Assembly: GCA_002730735.1 (NCBI GenBank)
Contig: PCAU01000010.1
Span: forward strand, 147,206 to 211,205
Length of the DNA stretch: 64,000 bases
From: Acidobacteriota bacterium
GTDB taxonomy: Bacteria; Acidobacteriota; Vicinamibacteria; Vicinamibacterales; UBA823
Direction: 5' to 3'
Every line of letters begins with the position of its first letter. Position 1 is the first letter of the stretch. Below the pieces are notes generated by a model that was given only the letters and a program-made list of their open reading frames with translations, searched no databases and was not told where the DNA came from. Positions 35,951 through 45,120 of the stretch are shown here, one piece after another. Position numbers and translations under genes: made by a program.

Positions 35951-36661
35951 CTACCAGACCCTGGTCTCACCTGGTTGAAATTCCAAGAGTTCAATTCCTG
36001 GTGTAAGTAGCGCTCTAAGCTCACTTGGTGTGCCGACCAGTACGGGAAAAGTGCCGTAGTGCATCGGCACCACCTTTTGAACGCCAAGGAGGTCAGCCGC
36101 CAGGGCGGCGCCCTGCGGTCCCATAGTGAAATGGTCCCCAATCGGAAGAAACGCGATTTCCGGAGCATGAAGCTGCTTGATTAGCGCCATGTCGCTGAAT
36201 ACATCCGTGTCTCCTGCAAAGTAGAGACTCCGGCCATCTTCAAGTCTGATGACATAACCTGCAGGGTCGCCAACAAAAATCATCCGTCCATCAACCTCAA
36301 ATCCACTACTGTGCACTGCTTGCACCATCGTCACACCAATACCGGCGATGTTAATCGTGCCTCCCTTATTGATGCCATGAACGGACTGCAATCCCTTCTC
36401 CTCAAATAATTTCGCGAACTCCAAGATTGCAATCACCGGTGCTCCAGTTGTGCGTGCAACCGAGAATACATCGCCGACATGATCCGGATGACCGTGCGTG
36501 ATAAGAATCAAATCGGCTTCGGTGATTTTCTTGTGCTCATCTGGGCACTTTGGGTTCCCTTCGAGCCATGGGTCGAGCACGATGCGCTTTCCACCAGGAG
36601 AGGTAATTACGAAAGTACTGTGTCCGAGCCATTGAACCGAGAGCTTACTGTTTGAATTCAC
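35951..36661 (-). CDS. Metal-dependent hydrolase, UPF0173 (metallo-beta-lactamase fold)
   Basis: The 236-residue protein begins with LSVQWLGHSTFVITSPGG and has HGHPDHVGD as the HxHxDH metal site, a later His in MVQAVHSSGFE, Asp in LYFAGDTDVF and His in PMHYGTFPV. These fit the UPF0173 (YtkL-like) family, whose substrates are not known. It is predicted cytosolic. It converges with the CoA ligase gene (24-base gap). It does not seem part of the aromatic operon. Confidence 0.88.
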   Translation of the reverse strand: MNSNSKLSVQWLGHSTFVITSPGGKRIVLDPWLEGNPKCPDEHKKITEADLILITHGHPDHVGDVFSVARTTGAPVIAILEFAKLFEEKGLQSVHGINKGGTINIAGIGVTMVQAVHSSGFEVDGRMIFVGDPAGYVIRLEDGRSLYFAGDTDVFSDMALIKQLHAPEIAFLPIGDHFTMGPQGAALAADLLGVQKVVPMHYGTFPVLVGTPSELRALLTPGIELLEFQPGETRVW

Positions 36662-36681
36662 GTGATACGACTCCTAGTGAA

Positions 36682-37572
36682 TTACGACTGTCGGTGGTTT
36701 GCCAATTTGTCAATCCGTCGATAGATTCTACCCATATTCATCTTTGCGCAGAGGTCAAAAAAGCTTGCCTGAGGACCAACCCATCGAACCTGTTCGACGG
36801 AATCAAAAACTGGTGCATCTTCCCGCAAGGTTGCAAGGTCTCTGAACTTCAGGGCAACCTCACGTTGTTCAACCAGCGTTTGCGCTAACTTCTTAGCGCC
36901 TCGCACCATCACAACCCAAGAATCGGATTTCTCGGGAATTTGCTCCAAATGTCCATAATGGCCCAAGACAGTACTCGCTGACTTGTGCCCCCACCCGGGG
37001 AGGCCGGGAAAACCATCAGCTGAATCCCCCATCAGGGCCAAATAGTCAGGAATTGAGCTCGGTGAAACACCGAATTTTTCACGTACCCCTTTGGCATCGC
37101 GCAATTGACCAGCGCGACGATCGAACTGTAGGACACGGTTATCAACGACACACTGAGCAAGGTCTTTGTCAGGGGTACAGATAAACACTTGTTCCACTGC
37201 CTCGTCAGCTGCCGCTTTCACCGCAGCCGACGCCAGCCCGTCATCCGCCTCAAACTCCTCCATCGGCCAGACTGCCACTCCCATCGAAGATAGCGCCTCC
37301 TCTAAAGGATGGAACTGCTTGTGAAGAACTGGGTCAATCCCCTCACCCGTCTTGTAGCCTGGCCAGAGCCCGTTACGAAACGATTCAATGACGTGATCCG
37401 TTGCAACCCCAATGTGGGTAACACCGTCTTCTAGCATCGCCACGACCGAACCGAGCACACCACGCACAGCGCCGATTTCATTACCATCGGTATCTGATGA
37501 TGCAGGCACCGCATAGAAGTGCCTAAATAACTCATATGTGCCATCGATGAGAAAGACGTTCACCCGGCACAC
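36682..37572 (-). CDS. Stand-alone 5'-3' exonuclease / flap endonuclease domain protein
   Basis: The 296-residue protein matches the 5'-nuclease domain of DNA polymerase I: NVFLIDGTYELFRHFYA, EFEADDGLASAAVKAA (metal-binding acidic residues), IFICTPDKDLAQCV-like VFICTPDKDLAQ, and a helix-3-turn-helix DYLALMGDSADGFPGLPGWGHKSA. It would remove 5' flaps or RNA primers. As a polA-independent protein it resembles the bacterial ExoIX/YpcP types. The start is GTG at 37572 with another GTG three codons further in. It lies 20 bases before the UPF0173 gene. Confidence 0.88.
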   Translation of the reverse strand: MCRVNVFLIDGTYELFRHFYAVPASSDTDGNEIGAVRGVLGSVVAMLEDGVTHIGVATDHVIESFRNGLWPGYKTGEGIDPVLHKQFHPLEEALSSMGVAVWPMEEFEADDGLASAAVKAAADEAVEQVFICTPDKDLAQCVVDNRVLQFDRRAGQLRDAKGVREKFGVSPSSIPDYLALMGDSADGFPGLPGWGHKSASTVLGHYGHLEQIPEKSDSWVVMVRGAKKLAQTLVEQREVALKFRDLATLREDAPVFDSVEQVRWVGPQASFFDLCAKMNMGRIYRRIDKLANHRQS

Positions 37573-37687
37573 TCTAGAGTCTTACCAGGGAAACCTCAAG
37601 TATCGGAGACACCGTTCCTCTTCGTAGGGCTCACCGAGACCAACTAACAAGGCCTAAACTGCCTAATTGGCGATAACATATGAAAAT

Positions 37688-38611
37688 ATGACTTCGAGTG
37701 TACCGTTGCTACGCGGGCGGCCGATGCGCGGAGTTTCACCACCCCGCGAGCCGAAACCACCCTGGCTGAAGGTCAGAGCCCCTGGCTCGGCGGGTTATCG
37801 GCGACTCAATCAACTCGTCCAGTCCTTGAATCTGCACACGGTCTGCGCAGAGGCAAATTGTCCAAACATTGGCGAGTGCTGGGATCAGGGCACCGCAACC
37901 TTCATGATTTTGGGTGACGTCTGCACCCGTTCATGCGGCTACTGCAACGTCGTGCATGGTCGGCCACAAGCGCTGGACCCCAATGAACCCAACCGCGTGG
38001 GACGTGCTGTCGCGTCGCTTAGACTCGACCATGTTGTCATTACGTCGGTTGACCGTGACGACCTGCCGGACGGCGGGGCTTCAGCATTCGCTGCAACCGT
38101 TCGCGCGATACGGAGTGCCAGACCAGAGTGTCGCATCGAACTTTTGATTCCCGATCTTAAAGGCCAGAATCTTGCACTAAAGACGGTCCTTGCAGAGAAA
38201 CCCGACGTGTTAAATCACAACATCGAGACCGTGCGCCGGCTATACCGCTCCGTCCGACCGGCTGGGCGATACGACCTTGCCCTCGATCTACTCGCACGCG
38301 CTGCACACTTTACCCCCACAATCCCTACCAAATCTGGTTTGATGGTCGGCCTCGGCGAAACAATAGACGAGGTTATCGAAACGATGGCCGATCTACGAAA
38401 ACACGGTTGCCGCATACTTACCGTGGGTCAGTATCTTCAACCTTCTCCAGCGAATGTGCCCTTAGCGCGTTACTACGAACCGAAGGAGTTTTCGGAGATT
38501 AAGCGTGTGGCCTGTGGCCTCGGCTTCCATCACGTCGAATCAGGACCACTGGTAAGAAGCTCCTATCATGCCCAAGAACAGGCCGGTGCGGCCACGCGCG
38601 CGGCGCAATAA
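37688..38611 (+). CDS. lipA: Lipoyl synthase
   Basis: This radical SAM enzyme of 307 residues inserts two sulfurs into octanoyl domains. The auxiliary cluster CAEANCPNIGEC and the radical SAM motif CTRSCGYC are both complete, and the C-terminal RSSYHAQEQ holds the Ser ligand of the auxiliary cluster. PDVLNHNIETV and GLMVGLGET are family signatures. I start at ATG 37688; a TTG at 37667 gives a longer, unlikely version. No Shine-Dalgarno sequence is seen. The 3' end overlaps the uracil glycosylase gene by 44 bases. Confidence 0.94.
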   Translation: MTSSVPLLRGRPMRGVSPPREPKPPWLKVRAPGSAGYRRLNQLVQSLNLHTVCAEANCPNIGECWDQGTATFMILGDVCTRSCGYCNVVHGRPQALDPNEPNRVGRAVASLRLDHVVITSVDRDDLPDGGASAFAATVRAIRSARPECRIELLIPDLKGQNLALKTVLAEKPDVLNHNIETVRRLYRSVRPAGRYDLALDLLARAAHFTPTIPTKSGLMVGLGETIDEVIETMADLRKHGCRILTVGQYLQPSPANVPLARYYEPKEFSEIKRVACGLGFHHVESGPLVRSSYHAQEQAGAATRAAQ

Positions 38612-39311
38612 GTTGACGCCGACATCCCTCTCAACCATCCGTGAGACGATCATATGCTGTGACCTTTGCCCTCGCCTACGGACTCACTGCGCCCGCGTCG
38701 CTCAAGAGAAGAAGCTCGCGTATCGCACAGAAGACTACTGGGGCAAACCAGTACCGGGCTTCGGGAATCGCCGTGCCAGCTTACTAGTAGTTGGTTTAGC
38801 ACCTGCAGCACATGGCGCCAACCGAACTGGCCGTGTGTTTACAGGTGATGGCTCCGGCGATTTTCTTATGCGTGCTATGCACTCAGCCGGTTTCGCAATT
38901 ATTCCGACTGCACGCCACACCAGAGATGGCCTGAAGCTCTTCGATGCCTACATCACCGCCGCTGTACGGTGCGCACCGCCGGCTAACAAACCAACCCTTC
39001 AGGAGATTGAAAACTGTCAGCCACACCTCGAGGCTGAGCTTGCAGCGCTGTCGAGCCTCAAGATCGTTGTTGCACTCGGTCGGATTGCTTTCGATACCTA
39101 CTGGCGCGTCATGCGTAGCTGGGGAATACGCCCGTCACCTAAGCCGGCGTTCAAACACGGGCTCTTACATACACCAGACGACGGCCCTACCCTAATTGCT
39201 TCGTATCATCCTAGCCGTCAGAACACCAATACCAGAAGGCTCACACCGCCAATGCTCGCAAGTATTTTCAGAACGGCGAGGAGGTTGATCGCATCCGCCG
39301 CAAGTAAGTAG
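38568..39311 (+). CDS. udgB: Type 5 uracil-DNA glycosylase (UDGb)
   Basis: The 247-residue protein carries the UDGb motif VVGLAPAAHGANRTGRVFTGD and the C-terminal HPS motif in IASYHPSRQNTNTRR. Cysteines in CCDLCPRLRTHC, AAVRCAPP and ENCQPHL are positioned to bind a [4Fe-4S] cluster. It excises uracil and some other deaminated bases from DNA. It lacks the family 1 catalytic Asp motif, as expected. Its ATG lies inside the last 44 bases of lipA, so translation is likely coupled; a later start without overlap cannot be excluded. Confidence 0.9.
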   Translation: MPKNRPVRPRARRNKLTPTSLSTIRETIICCDLCPRLRTHCARVAQEKKLAYRTEDYWGKPVPGFGNRRASLLVVGLAPAAHGANRTGRVFTGDGSGDFLMRAMHSAGFAIIPTARHTRDGLKLFDAYITAAVRCAPPANKPTLQEIENCQPHLEAELAALSSLKIVVALGRIAFDTYWRVMRSWGIRPSPKPAFKHGLLHTPDDGPTLIASYHPSRQNTNTRRLTPPMLASIFRTARRLIASAASK

Positions 39312-39374
39312 AACGCTCGAGCTGCATGTTAGAATCGAGAAGCTGAGTGCCGCGAGTGGTAAGGAAACCTGGCC

Positions 39375-40007
39375 ATGCTGCCGTCGTCGATCCCGCTTTT
39401 CCCACTTCCCAATGTTGTGCTATTTCCAAATGTATTTCTGCCACTTCACATCTTTGAGTTACGATTCCGAGAGATGGTAACCGATGCGCTACAGAGTGAT
39501 CGGATCATCGGAATGGCACTACTTCGTCCCGGGTGGGAAGAGGATTATGAGGGTCGACCCCCAGTCTATTCAGTCGGATGCGCTGGTTTAATCACCAATT
39601 TCGAGCAACTGGAGAATGGTCGCTACAACATCGTCCTCCGTGGATTACAGAAGTTTCGGATCCTCGATGAGGACAATCAACGAAATTATCGCCTCGCTCA
39701 TGTGGACGGAATCATTGAGCCACTCAACGACTCTATTCGTCAGGCAATTCGCCGCGACCGCGTACACCTAGAGACCCTCGTGACCAAGGGTCTGCATCAA
39801 GCTGGAACTGAAAGTCAGGTTCCGGCTTCTATCCCCGACGATGATCTCGTGAACGCGCTCGCACAGTATCTCGACCTAGAACCTGTTGAAAAGCAGGCGC
39901 TACTCGAGCGTGACGGTTTACTACACCGCTGCGAATCACTGATTCAATTGCTGGAAATGAAGCTAATGCTGGGACACCACGACGGCCACCATGGCGAGAT
40001 ACAGTAA
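39375..40007 (+). CDS. LON peptidase N-terminal (substrate-binding) domain protein
   Basis: The 210-residue protein begins IPLFPLPNVVLFPNVFLPLHIFELRFREMV, the classical start of the LON substrate-binding domain, followed by GCAGLITNFEQLENGRYNIVLRGLQKFRI. It has no ATPase or protease domain. Such proteins are widespread and of unclear function. It follows udgB by 63 bases on the same strand, and converges on the YpdA-like gene. An AAGGAAACC sequence just before the ATG may act as a ribosome-binding site. Confidence 0.88.
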   Translation: MLPSSIPLFPLPNVVLFPNVFLPLHIFELRFREMVTDALQSDRIIGMALLRPGWEEDYEGRPPVYSVGCAGLITNFEQLENGRYNIVLRGLQKFRILDEDNQRNYRLAHVDGIIEPLNDSIRQAIRRDRVHLETLVTKGLHQAGTESQVPASIPDDDLVNALAQYLDLEPVEKQALLERDGLLHRCESLIQLLEMKLMLGHHDGHHGEIQ

Positions 40008-40091
40008 GCGTGTACTCCTTCAGAATTTTTTCTCGCTGTAGAACCACACGTGGGAGATGAAAACCTTCTGGAAATACTCGGCCGAGACCCC

Positions 40092-41096
40092 CTAGACTTC
40101 AACAGTAGCAAGTCGCTCGCGGATTGCATCGATAACCACTTGGCCATGAAACCGGCCGTTCTCAATGAAAATTCGACCGCTGTGCACACCCGTAAGCGCC
40201 GTACCGGCGATGTAAAAACCAGACACGTTAGACTCGAAGGTCGATTCGTTGTGCTCTGGAACACATGTTTCCGGATCGAGACGCACACCAGCTTGGCTCA
40301 TCAGAGTTGAATCAGTTTGGTAACCAGTCATGAGGAAAACATGGTCGGCCGGTAGAGTCGCTCGCTGTCCACGACACTCGACGACAACCTCCTTGGGCCG
40401 AATTTCCACTACTTGGGTCTCAAAACGAGCAGGGATGGACCCTTCGGCAATCCGGTTCTCAATGTCCGGTCGCACCCAGTATTTAATTGATTCCCCAAGT
40501 TCGGCCCTCCGGTGCACCAAGGTCACATGGACACCAGCACGGTAGAGTTCGAGAGCAGTTTCAGCAGCCGAATTCTTTCCACCCACTACAACTACGTGTT
40601 TTCGATAATAGCGATGTGGCTGGTCATAATAGTGCAAGACATGCGGCAATTGCTCGCCTGGAATACGAAGTAAATTCGGATGGTCGTAGCAACCAATAGC
40701 CAAGACAATCGTACGACCCTCCAAGTCCCGGGTTCTACCATCTCCGGACCGGGTTTTGACCAAAAAGGTTTCCGTTCGACCGGTCTGTGGCGGCTGAATC
40801 GCTGTCACGGTCTCTCCCAGTTCAACCGCAAGTTCATAGGTATCGGCGACACGACGATAGTAACGAAGTGATTCCAGCCGAGTTGGTTTTTCGTACGGGG
40901 TTACGAAGGGTAATCCGCCAATCTCGAGCAGTTCCGGTGTGGTAAAGAACACCATGTGAGTTGGAAAGTGATAGAGCGAGTTTACTAACATACCCTTCTC
41001 AAGCACGGTGTAATCAAGGCCGTATTTTTTAGCTGCAATCGCAGCGGCAAGCCCAGCCGGACCAGCACCGATAATAATTACGTCACGTGGCGACAT
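40092..41096 (-). CDS. YpdA-like FAD/NAD(P)-dependent disulfide reductase
   Basis: This protein of 334 residues has FAD motif DVIIIGAGPAGLAAAIAAK, the NAD(P) motif VVVVGGKNSAAETALELYRAG, and the C-terminal FYIAGTALTGVH. It resembles YpdA, the putative bacillithiol-disulfide reductase family, rather than thioredoxin reductase, since the CxxC of TrxB is absent. The frame reaches 41138, but ATG 41096 gives a normal flavoprotein N-terminus and has AAGGAG (41108-41113) 11 bases before it. Bacillithiol genes are not in the window, so the substrate is unproved. Confidence 0.82.
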   Translation of the reverse strand: MSPRDVIIIGAGPAGLAAAIAAKKYGLDYTVLEKGMLVNSLYHFPTHMVFFTTPELLEIGGLPFVTPYEKPTRLESLRYYRRVADTYELAVELGETVTAIQPPQTGRTETFLVKTRSGDGRTRDLEGRTIVLAIGCYDHPNLLRIPGEQLPHVLHYYDQPHRYYRKHVVVVGGKNSAAETALELYRAGVHVTLVHRRAELGESIKYWVRPDIENRIAEGSIPARFETQVVEIRPKEVVVECRGQRATLPADHVFLMTGYQTDSTLMSQAGVRLDPETCVPEHNESTFESNVSGFYIAGTALTGVHSGRIFIENGRFHGQVVIDAIRERLATVEV

Positions 41097-41185
41097 CCGT
41101 AGTTGTTCTCCTTCATCCGCTCCGAGAACCAGAGCCATAAAACCCTCGTGGCCTCGGTAGCATCGTTCGATTAATCAAAAAGACG

Positions 41186-41818
41186 TCAGTCGATTGGGCG
41201 ACCGACCTGGACGTTACTGATAATTGCAATGGGGCGTCCAGGTGACCGAAACGTATCCTGACCGTCAATCCGAATCACCTCAAGTACCTCTCCGAGAATG
41301 CTGACCTCGGTCACCCCGGATGGAATAGTGACTGACACACTTTCGAGCCCGACCGGTGCAACGGCCTTGACCCCACCTGGCCCTGCCCCACCATCAACCC
41401 GGTCAACAAGGTCATCGGCGTCGCGAAATTCACTCTGCACGGCAGCTCGAGCCAGCAGAGTGTTATCTAACATAAGAATACCGATAGTCGCTGTATACCT
41501 TGCGAAGGCTCGACCGGCTTGAATCTGACCCTCAGAGTAGGTGTGGCGGTTAGATAGTTCGAAGGTCAGCGTCGTCTCACCGCGGTCGGGCGGAATGGTA
41601 ACGATTATGCCACCAGCAGGTTCCCGTCCCGTTAGCACATCGCAAAAACTACGACCCGTGTTGATTCCGTGACCCAAGAACGAAGGGCAGGCATAATCCG
41701 CTGGCTCTGTCTGAGTCGACATGGCCACCAAGGAGGTCGCAGCGACGGTGATGAACAGCACCGCCCAACGCTTGTTACCGGTTTGACAATCAGCACGCTC
41801 AGACTTCCTCCGTGACAC
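41186..41818 (-). CDS. Hypothetical exported protein
   Basis: This protein of 210 residues has a signal-like segment ([17 protein letters not shown]) after about 17 mostly charged residues, then a domain with two Cys ([10 protein letters not shown] and RSFCDVLTG) and beta-rich stretches such as [20 protein letters not shown] and [21 protein letters not shown] recognise no family. The start is GTG 41818, chosen because AAGGAG (41825-41830) lies six bases upstream; the frame otherwise runs deep into folE. It overlaps the folE stop by 20 bases, which suggests co-translation. Likely periplasmic or outer-membrane associated; function unknown. Confidence 0.65.
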   Translation of the reverse strand: MSRRKSERADCQTGNKRWAVLFITVAATSLVAMSTQTEPADYACPSFLGHGINTGRSFCDVLTGREPAGGIIVTIPPDRGETTLTFELSNRHTYSEGQIQAGRAFARYTATIGILMLDNTLLARAAVQSEFRDADDLVDRVDGGAGPGGVKAVAPVGLESVSVTIPSGVTEVSILGEVLEVIRIDGQDTFRSPGRPIAIISNVQVGRPID

Positions 41819-42407
41819 AGGACACTCCTTGATCGATCGTCGCACTCCACGACGTCGAGTTGCCGCGATGACGAATAAGCTCCAAGAATTCCATCCGGGT
41901 CCGTGCATCATCGCGCAACACCCCGAGCATTGCACTCGTCACCGCTATGGAATTCTGTTTCTGGACCCCCCGCATCGACATACAGAGATGGGTAGCCTCA
42001 AGAACGACAGCCACGCCTAGCGGCTTGAGTGTTGCACGAATGGTATCAGCGATCTGATTAGTCAATCGCTCCTGGACTTGCAACCGTCGGCTAAACACTT
42101 CGACGAGTCGGGGTATCTTACTAAGGCCGATAACCTTGTCACGCGGAACATAGGCCACGTGACACTTCCCGAAAAACGGGAGCAGGTGATGCTCGCACAG
42201 CGAATAGAAATCAATGTCCTTCACAATTACCATCTCGCTATAGTCAACATCAAAAAGCGCACCGTTAAGCACAGTCTTCACGTCGGACTCATAGCCAGAC
42301 GTCAAGAACTTCAGTGACCGCTCAACCCTTTCCGGTGTGCGCGTCAGCCCGTCACGCATCGGGTCCTCACCTAGCTCAGCCAGTATCGCTCGTACGAGGT
42401 TACGCAT
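41799..42407 (-). CDS. folE: GTP cyclohydrolase I
   Basis: The 202-residue cytosolic enzyme forms 7,8-dihydroneopterin triphosphate from GTP, the first step of folate or biopterin synthesis. Zinc ligands are in [22 protein letters not shown] and [33 protein letters not shown] and the SAMLGV end are conserved. The ATG at 42407 gives a normal length; the C-terminal 20 residues ([12 protein letters not shown] onward) are longer than usual because the gene runs into the next one. It is 24 bases downstream of the thiolase gene read on the same strand. Confidence 0.94.
   Translation of the reverse strand: MRNLVRAILAELGEDPMRDGLTRTPERVERSLKFLTSGYESDVKTVLNGALFDVDYSEMVIVKDIDFYSLCEHHLLPFFGKCHVAYVPRDKVIGLSKIPRLVEVFSRRLQVQERLTNQIADTIRATLKPLGVAVVLEATHLCMSMRGVQKQNSIAVTSAMLGVLRDDARTRMEFLELIRHRGNSTSWSATIDQGVSCVTEEV
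41825..41830 (-). promoter_or_regulatory. Ribosome-binding site inside the end of folE
   Basis: AAGGAG on the minus strand, six bases before GTG 41818, lies within the folE coding region and sets the start of the exported hypothetical protein. It rules out the much longer frame that begins at 41935. Confidence 0.6.
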
Positions 42408-42431
42408 TCACTTATTTTAGTTGATTCAAGG

Positions 42432-43640
42432 TTAGGTTTGGTCCCGCTCCAACGCCATAGCCATGCCCATACCACCGCTGACGCATAACGTGGCAAGGCC
42501 TCGGGTTGCGTTGCGCCGTTTAAGTTCGTGAAGGAGCGTCACAACGATCCGCGCACCTGTACAGCCGATCGGATGGCCGAGTGCAATCGCGCCACCGTTA
42601 ACGTTGAGCCGATCGCGGGCAATCGGCATGTCACGTAATACCGCGAGCACCTGTGCCGCGAACGCTTCGTTCAGCTCCACAAGGTCATAGTCGTCGACGG
42701 ATTGCTGCAATCGCCCAAATAGCTTCTGCATCGCCGGCACCGGTCCAATACCCATGATTTTCGGGTCGACACCTGCGCTTGCCCACCCGGCGATCCGTGC
42801 AAGTGGCCGGCAGCCGAGCAACTTCGCGTGCGACGCACTGACCAATACCAGCGCTGCACCGCCATCGGTGATTCCAGACGCCGAGCCAGCAGTAATGATG
42901 CCCTGGTGACCCTCAACTTCGAAGACTGGCTCAAGTTTTCGTAGCGATTCGAGAGTCACACCAGTTCGCGGATGTTCATCGCGAGTCACCAACGTTACGT
43001 TGCTCTTTCGATCTGTTACCTCGACCGGTACAATCTCAGCGTCGAAATACCCTGCGGCTATCGCAGCCTCGGCCCGCTGCTGGCTCTCAAGCGCGTAAAG
43101 GTCAGAATCCTTACGCGAAATAGCATACTGACGGGCCAGCAACTCAACCGTCTCTCCCATCATCAATTCGGACAGTGGACAGCAGAAACCGTCACGGTAC
43201 ATGGCATCGACGAGTTCAACATTACCCATCCGGTGTCCCCACCGGGCGTTCTCGGCATCGATCAGATATGGCATCCGGCTCATTGATTCGATGCCACCGA
43301 CCAGAACCACATCGGCCTCGCCCAGAGCGATCGCCTGGGCACCGCTGGCAATTGCCTGCAGGCCAGACGCACACGCCTTATTAACGGTTTGCGCGGGTAC
43401 GGTGTGGGGCAAACCAGCACGGTGACCGACCTGCCGGGCCGGGTTCGGCCCTGACCCAGCCTGCCGCGCGTGGCCAAACCACACCTCGTCCACACTGGCA
43501 GCGTCAATCCCGGCCCGAATTAACGCTCCCTTAGCCGCCGTCGCACCCAGTTCGACCGGGTGAACCCTTCGTAGCCCTCCACCATACTTGCCGATTGGCG
43601 TCCTGGCGGCACCTACGATAACAACATCGTCCGCTTCCAT
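42432..43640 (-). CDS. Acetyl-CoA acetyltransferase / thiolase
   Basis: The 402-residue thiolase has the acyl-enzyme cysteine in [14 protein letters not shown], the C-terminal active-site Cys in [16 protein letters not shown], the His-containing [18 protein letters not shown] and [17 protein letters not shown]. It condenses or cleaves acyl-CoA with CoA. It could complete beta-oxidation of the box intermediates, but it lies 9 kb from them, so acetoacetyl-CoA metabolism is equally likely. The start is ATG 43640. It is followed by folE, and divergent from trkA. Confidence 0.92.
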   Translation of the reverse strand: MEADDVVIVGAARTPIGKYGGGLRRVHPVELGATAAKGALIRAGIDAASVDEVWFGHARQAGSGPNPARQVGHRAGLPHTVPAQTVNKACASGLQAIASGAQAIALGEADVVLVGGIESMSRMPYLIDAENARWGHRMGNVELVDAMYRDGFCCPLSELMMGETVELLARQYAISRKDSDLYALESQQRAEAAIAAGYFDAEIVPVEVTDRKSNVTLVTRDEHPRTGVTLESLRKLEPVFEVEGHQGIITAGSASGITDGGAALVLVSASHAKLLGCRPLARIAGWASAGVDPKIMGIGPVPAMQKLFGRLQQSVDDYDLVELNEAFAAQVLAVLRDMPIARDRLNVNGGAIALGHPIGCTGARIVVTLLHELKRRNATRGLATLCVSGGMGMAMALERDQT

Positions 43641-43706
43641 AACTTTTGCATTTTAGCAGAACCCCAAGAAACAGCTTGGCCACTAGGTCAATAACATCTA
43701 CAGCCA

Positions 43707-43735
43707 TTGCCAAAACTCAGCGTGGGTGCCAAAAT
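43707..43735 (+). promoter_or_regulatory. Candidate promoter of the trkA-trkH operon
   Basis: TTGCCA (43707-43712) and CAAAAT (43730-43735) are spaced by 17 bases, 17 bases upstream of the trkA ATG. Four of six matches at the -35 and four of six at the -10. Plausible, not certain. Confidence 0.35.
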
Positions 43736-43752
43736 GGAATTTGCGTTAGACG

Positions 43753-45099
43753 ATGCGCATAATTCTCATAGGCGGTGGCGAAGTCGGCTACACGCTCGCC
43801 AAGGCACTTGCCCCGAACCACGACCTGCACGTTATTGATCACAACCCAGCCGCTGCTGATCGGTTCCATTCTCTTGATGTGCGTTTTGTTCTCGGGAGCG
43901 GCACGAGTGCTGAGGTATTGGGTCTGGGAGACATCGAATCGAGCGACCTTGTTATCGCGTGCACGGGTCTTGATGAGGTCAATATTATCGCCTGTGCACT
44001 TGCCAAGAAGCTCGGCGCCACTAAGACAGTATGCTTTGTGTCGGGTGACGATTTTCTTGAGTCTGTCAGCGGTGGTTACAGTCTCCGCGAACACTTCGGG
44101 GTCGATCAGACTATCTGGCCTGAAGCCCAACTGGCGGATGCCATCCAACGGATCATCGCCGCACCGGGAGCGATCGACGCCGAGAGCTTTGCCGGCGGCC
44201 AGGTGCGCCTGCTCGAGTATCGCCTCGAGAGCGGTTCCCCTCTGACCGTTGCACCGATCGCTTCCCTACAGCTACCCCGTGGCGCCGTAGTGGTTGCTGC
44301 TAAACGCGGGGACACCATCACAATTCCGCACGGCGGGACGCATCTTAAACCAGGCGATAAGGTGATCGTGATGGGACGCAGAGACGCGATGTCCGCGATG
44401 GAAGCAAGAGTGGCGCCTGACGGTCGCAACCTCCGTGACGCACGTCGAGTCACAATCATCGGGGGCGGCGACGTCGGATTCAGGCTCGCGCAACTTCTCG
44501 ATTCCCTTGATGACGTGAGTGTTCGAATGATTGAACGCGACCAGGCACGGGGAGAAATGCTAGCAGCGACCCTCACCAACGCTCTCATTTTGAGCGGTGA
44601 CGGCACGGACCTCGAATTGTTGGAAATGGAGGAAATCGGGCGTAGTGATGTACTCGTGTCGGTCATCGACAATGATGAACGGAACCTTCTGGCGTCGCTC
44701 CTCGGACGACAACTCGGCGTGACCAAAATCATCACAAGAGTGAGCAAAATAGCTAACCTTCGGCTCTTCGAGCGGGTGGGCATTGATGTCGCTCTCTCGG
44801 CCAAAGGTGCGGCGGTAGAGTCGATCGTCCGTGAGGTTGAAGGAGGCAAAGCAAAGGTCCTCGCTGTGCTCGAAGAAGGCGAAGCTAAGATTTTCGAACT
44901 CGTCGTCCCGGACGACTATCCAGCAACCGCATTGCGCGACCTCGCCACACCCCCAGAATCAATTGTAGGCACGATTCTCAGGCACGGCGACGCAATAGTC
45001 CCTCACGGAAACGACCGGATTGAACCTGGTGATCGACTGCTAGTGTTCTGCACCGACGCATCGGCCGATCTGATGAGAACATTTTTCACGACGTCTTAA
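43753..45099 (+). CDS. trkA: Trk potassium uptake regulator (NAD-binding)
   Basis: This 448-residue cytosolic protein has two TrkA-N (RCK) Rossmann domains, starting IILIGGGEVGYTLAKAL and VTIIGGGDVGFRLAQLL, each with a C-terminal TrkA-C domain (PRGAVVVAAKRGDTITIPHG, and the one ending in DRLLVFC). It gates the TrkH potassium channel in response to NAD(H) or ATP. The GGGxxG motifs are intact. trkH follows after 21 bases, so the system is complete as a two-gene operon. Confidence 0.94.
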   Translation: MRIILIGGGEVGYTLAKALAPNHDLHVIDHNPAAADRFHSLDVRFVLGSGTSAEVLGLGDIESSDLVIACTGLDEVNIIACALAKKLGATKTVCFVSGDDFLESVSGGYSLREHFGVDQTIWPEAQLADAIQRIIAAPGAIDAESFAGGQVRLLEYRLESGSPLTVAPIASLQLPRGAVVVAAKRGDTITIPHGGTHLKPGDKVIVMGRRDAMSAMEARVAPDGRNLRDARRVTIIGGGDVGFRLAQLLDSLDDVSVRMIERDQARGEMLAATLTNALILSGDGTDLELLEMEEIGRSDVLVSVIDNDERNLLASLLGRQLGVTKIITRVSKIANLRLFERVGIDVALSAKGAAVESIVREVEGGKAKVLAVLEEGEAKIFELVVPDDYPATALRDLATPPESIVGTILRHGDAIVPHGNDRIEPGDRLLVFCTDASADLMRTFFTTS

Positions 45100-45120
45100 C
45101 TGACGCGAGAATACCGAACG

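Noticed and set aside
35939-35980. Short hairpin at the end of the UPF0173 gene as a terminator
   Set aside because: Stem is interrupted and no T-run follows on either strand.
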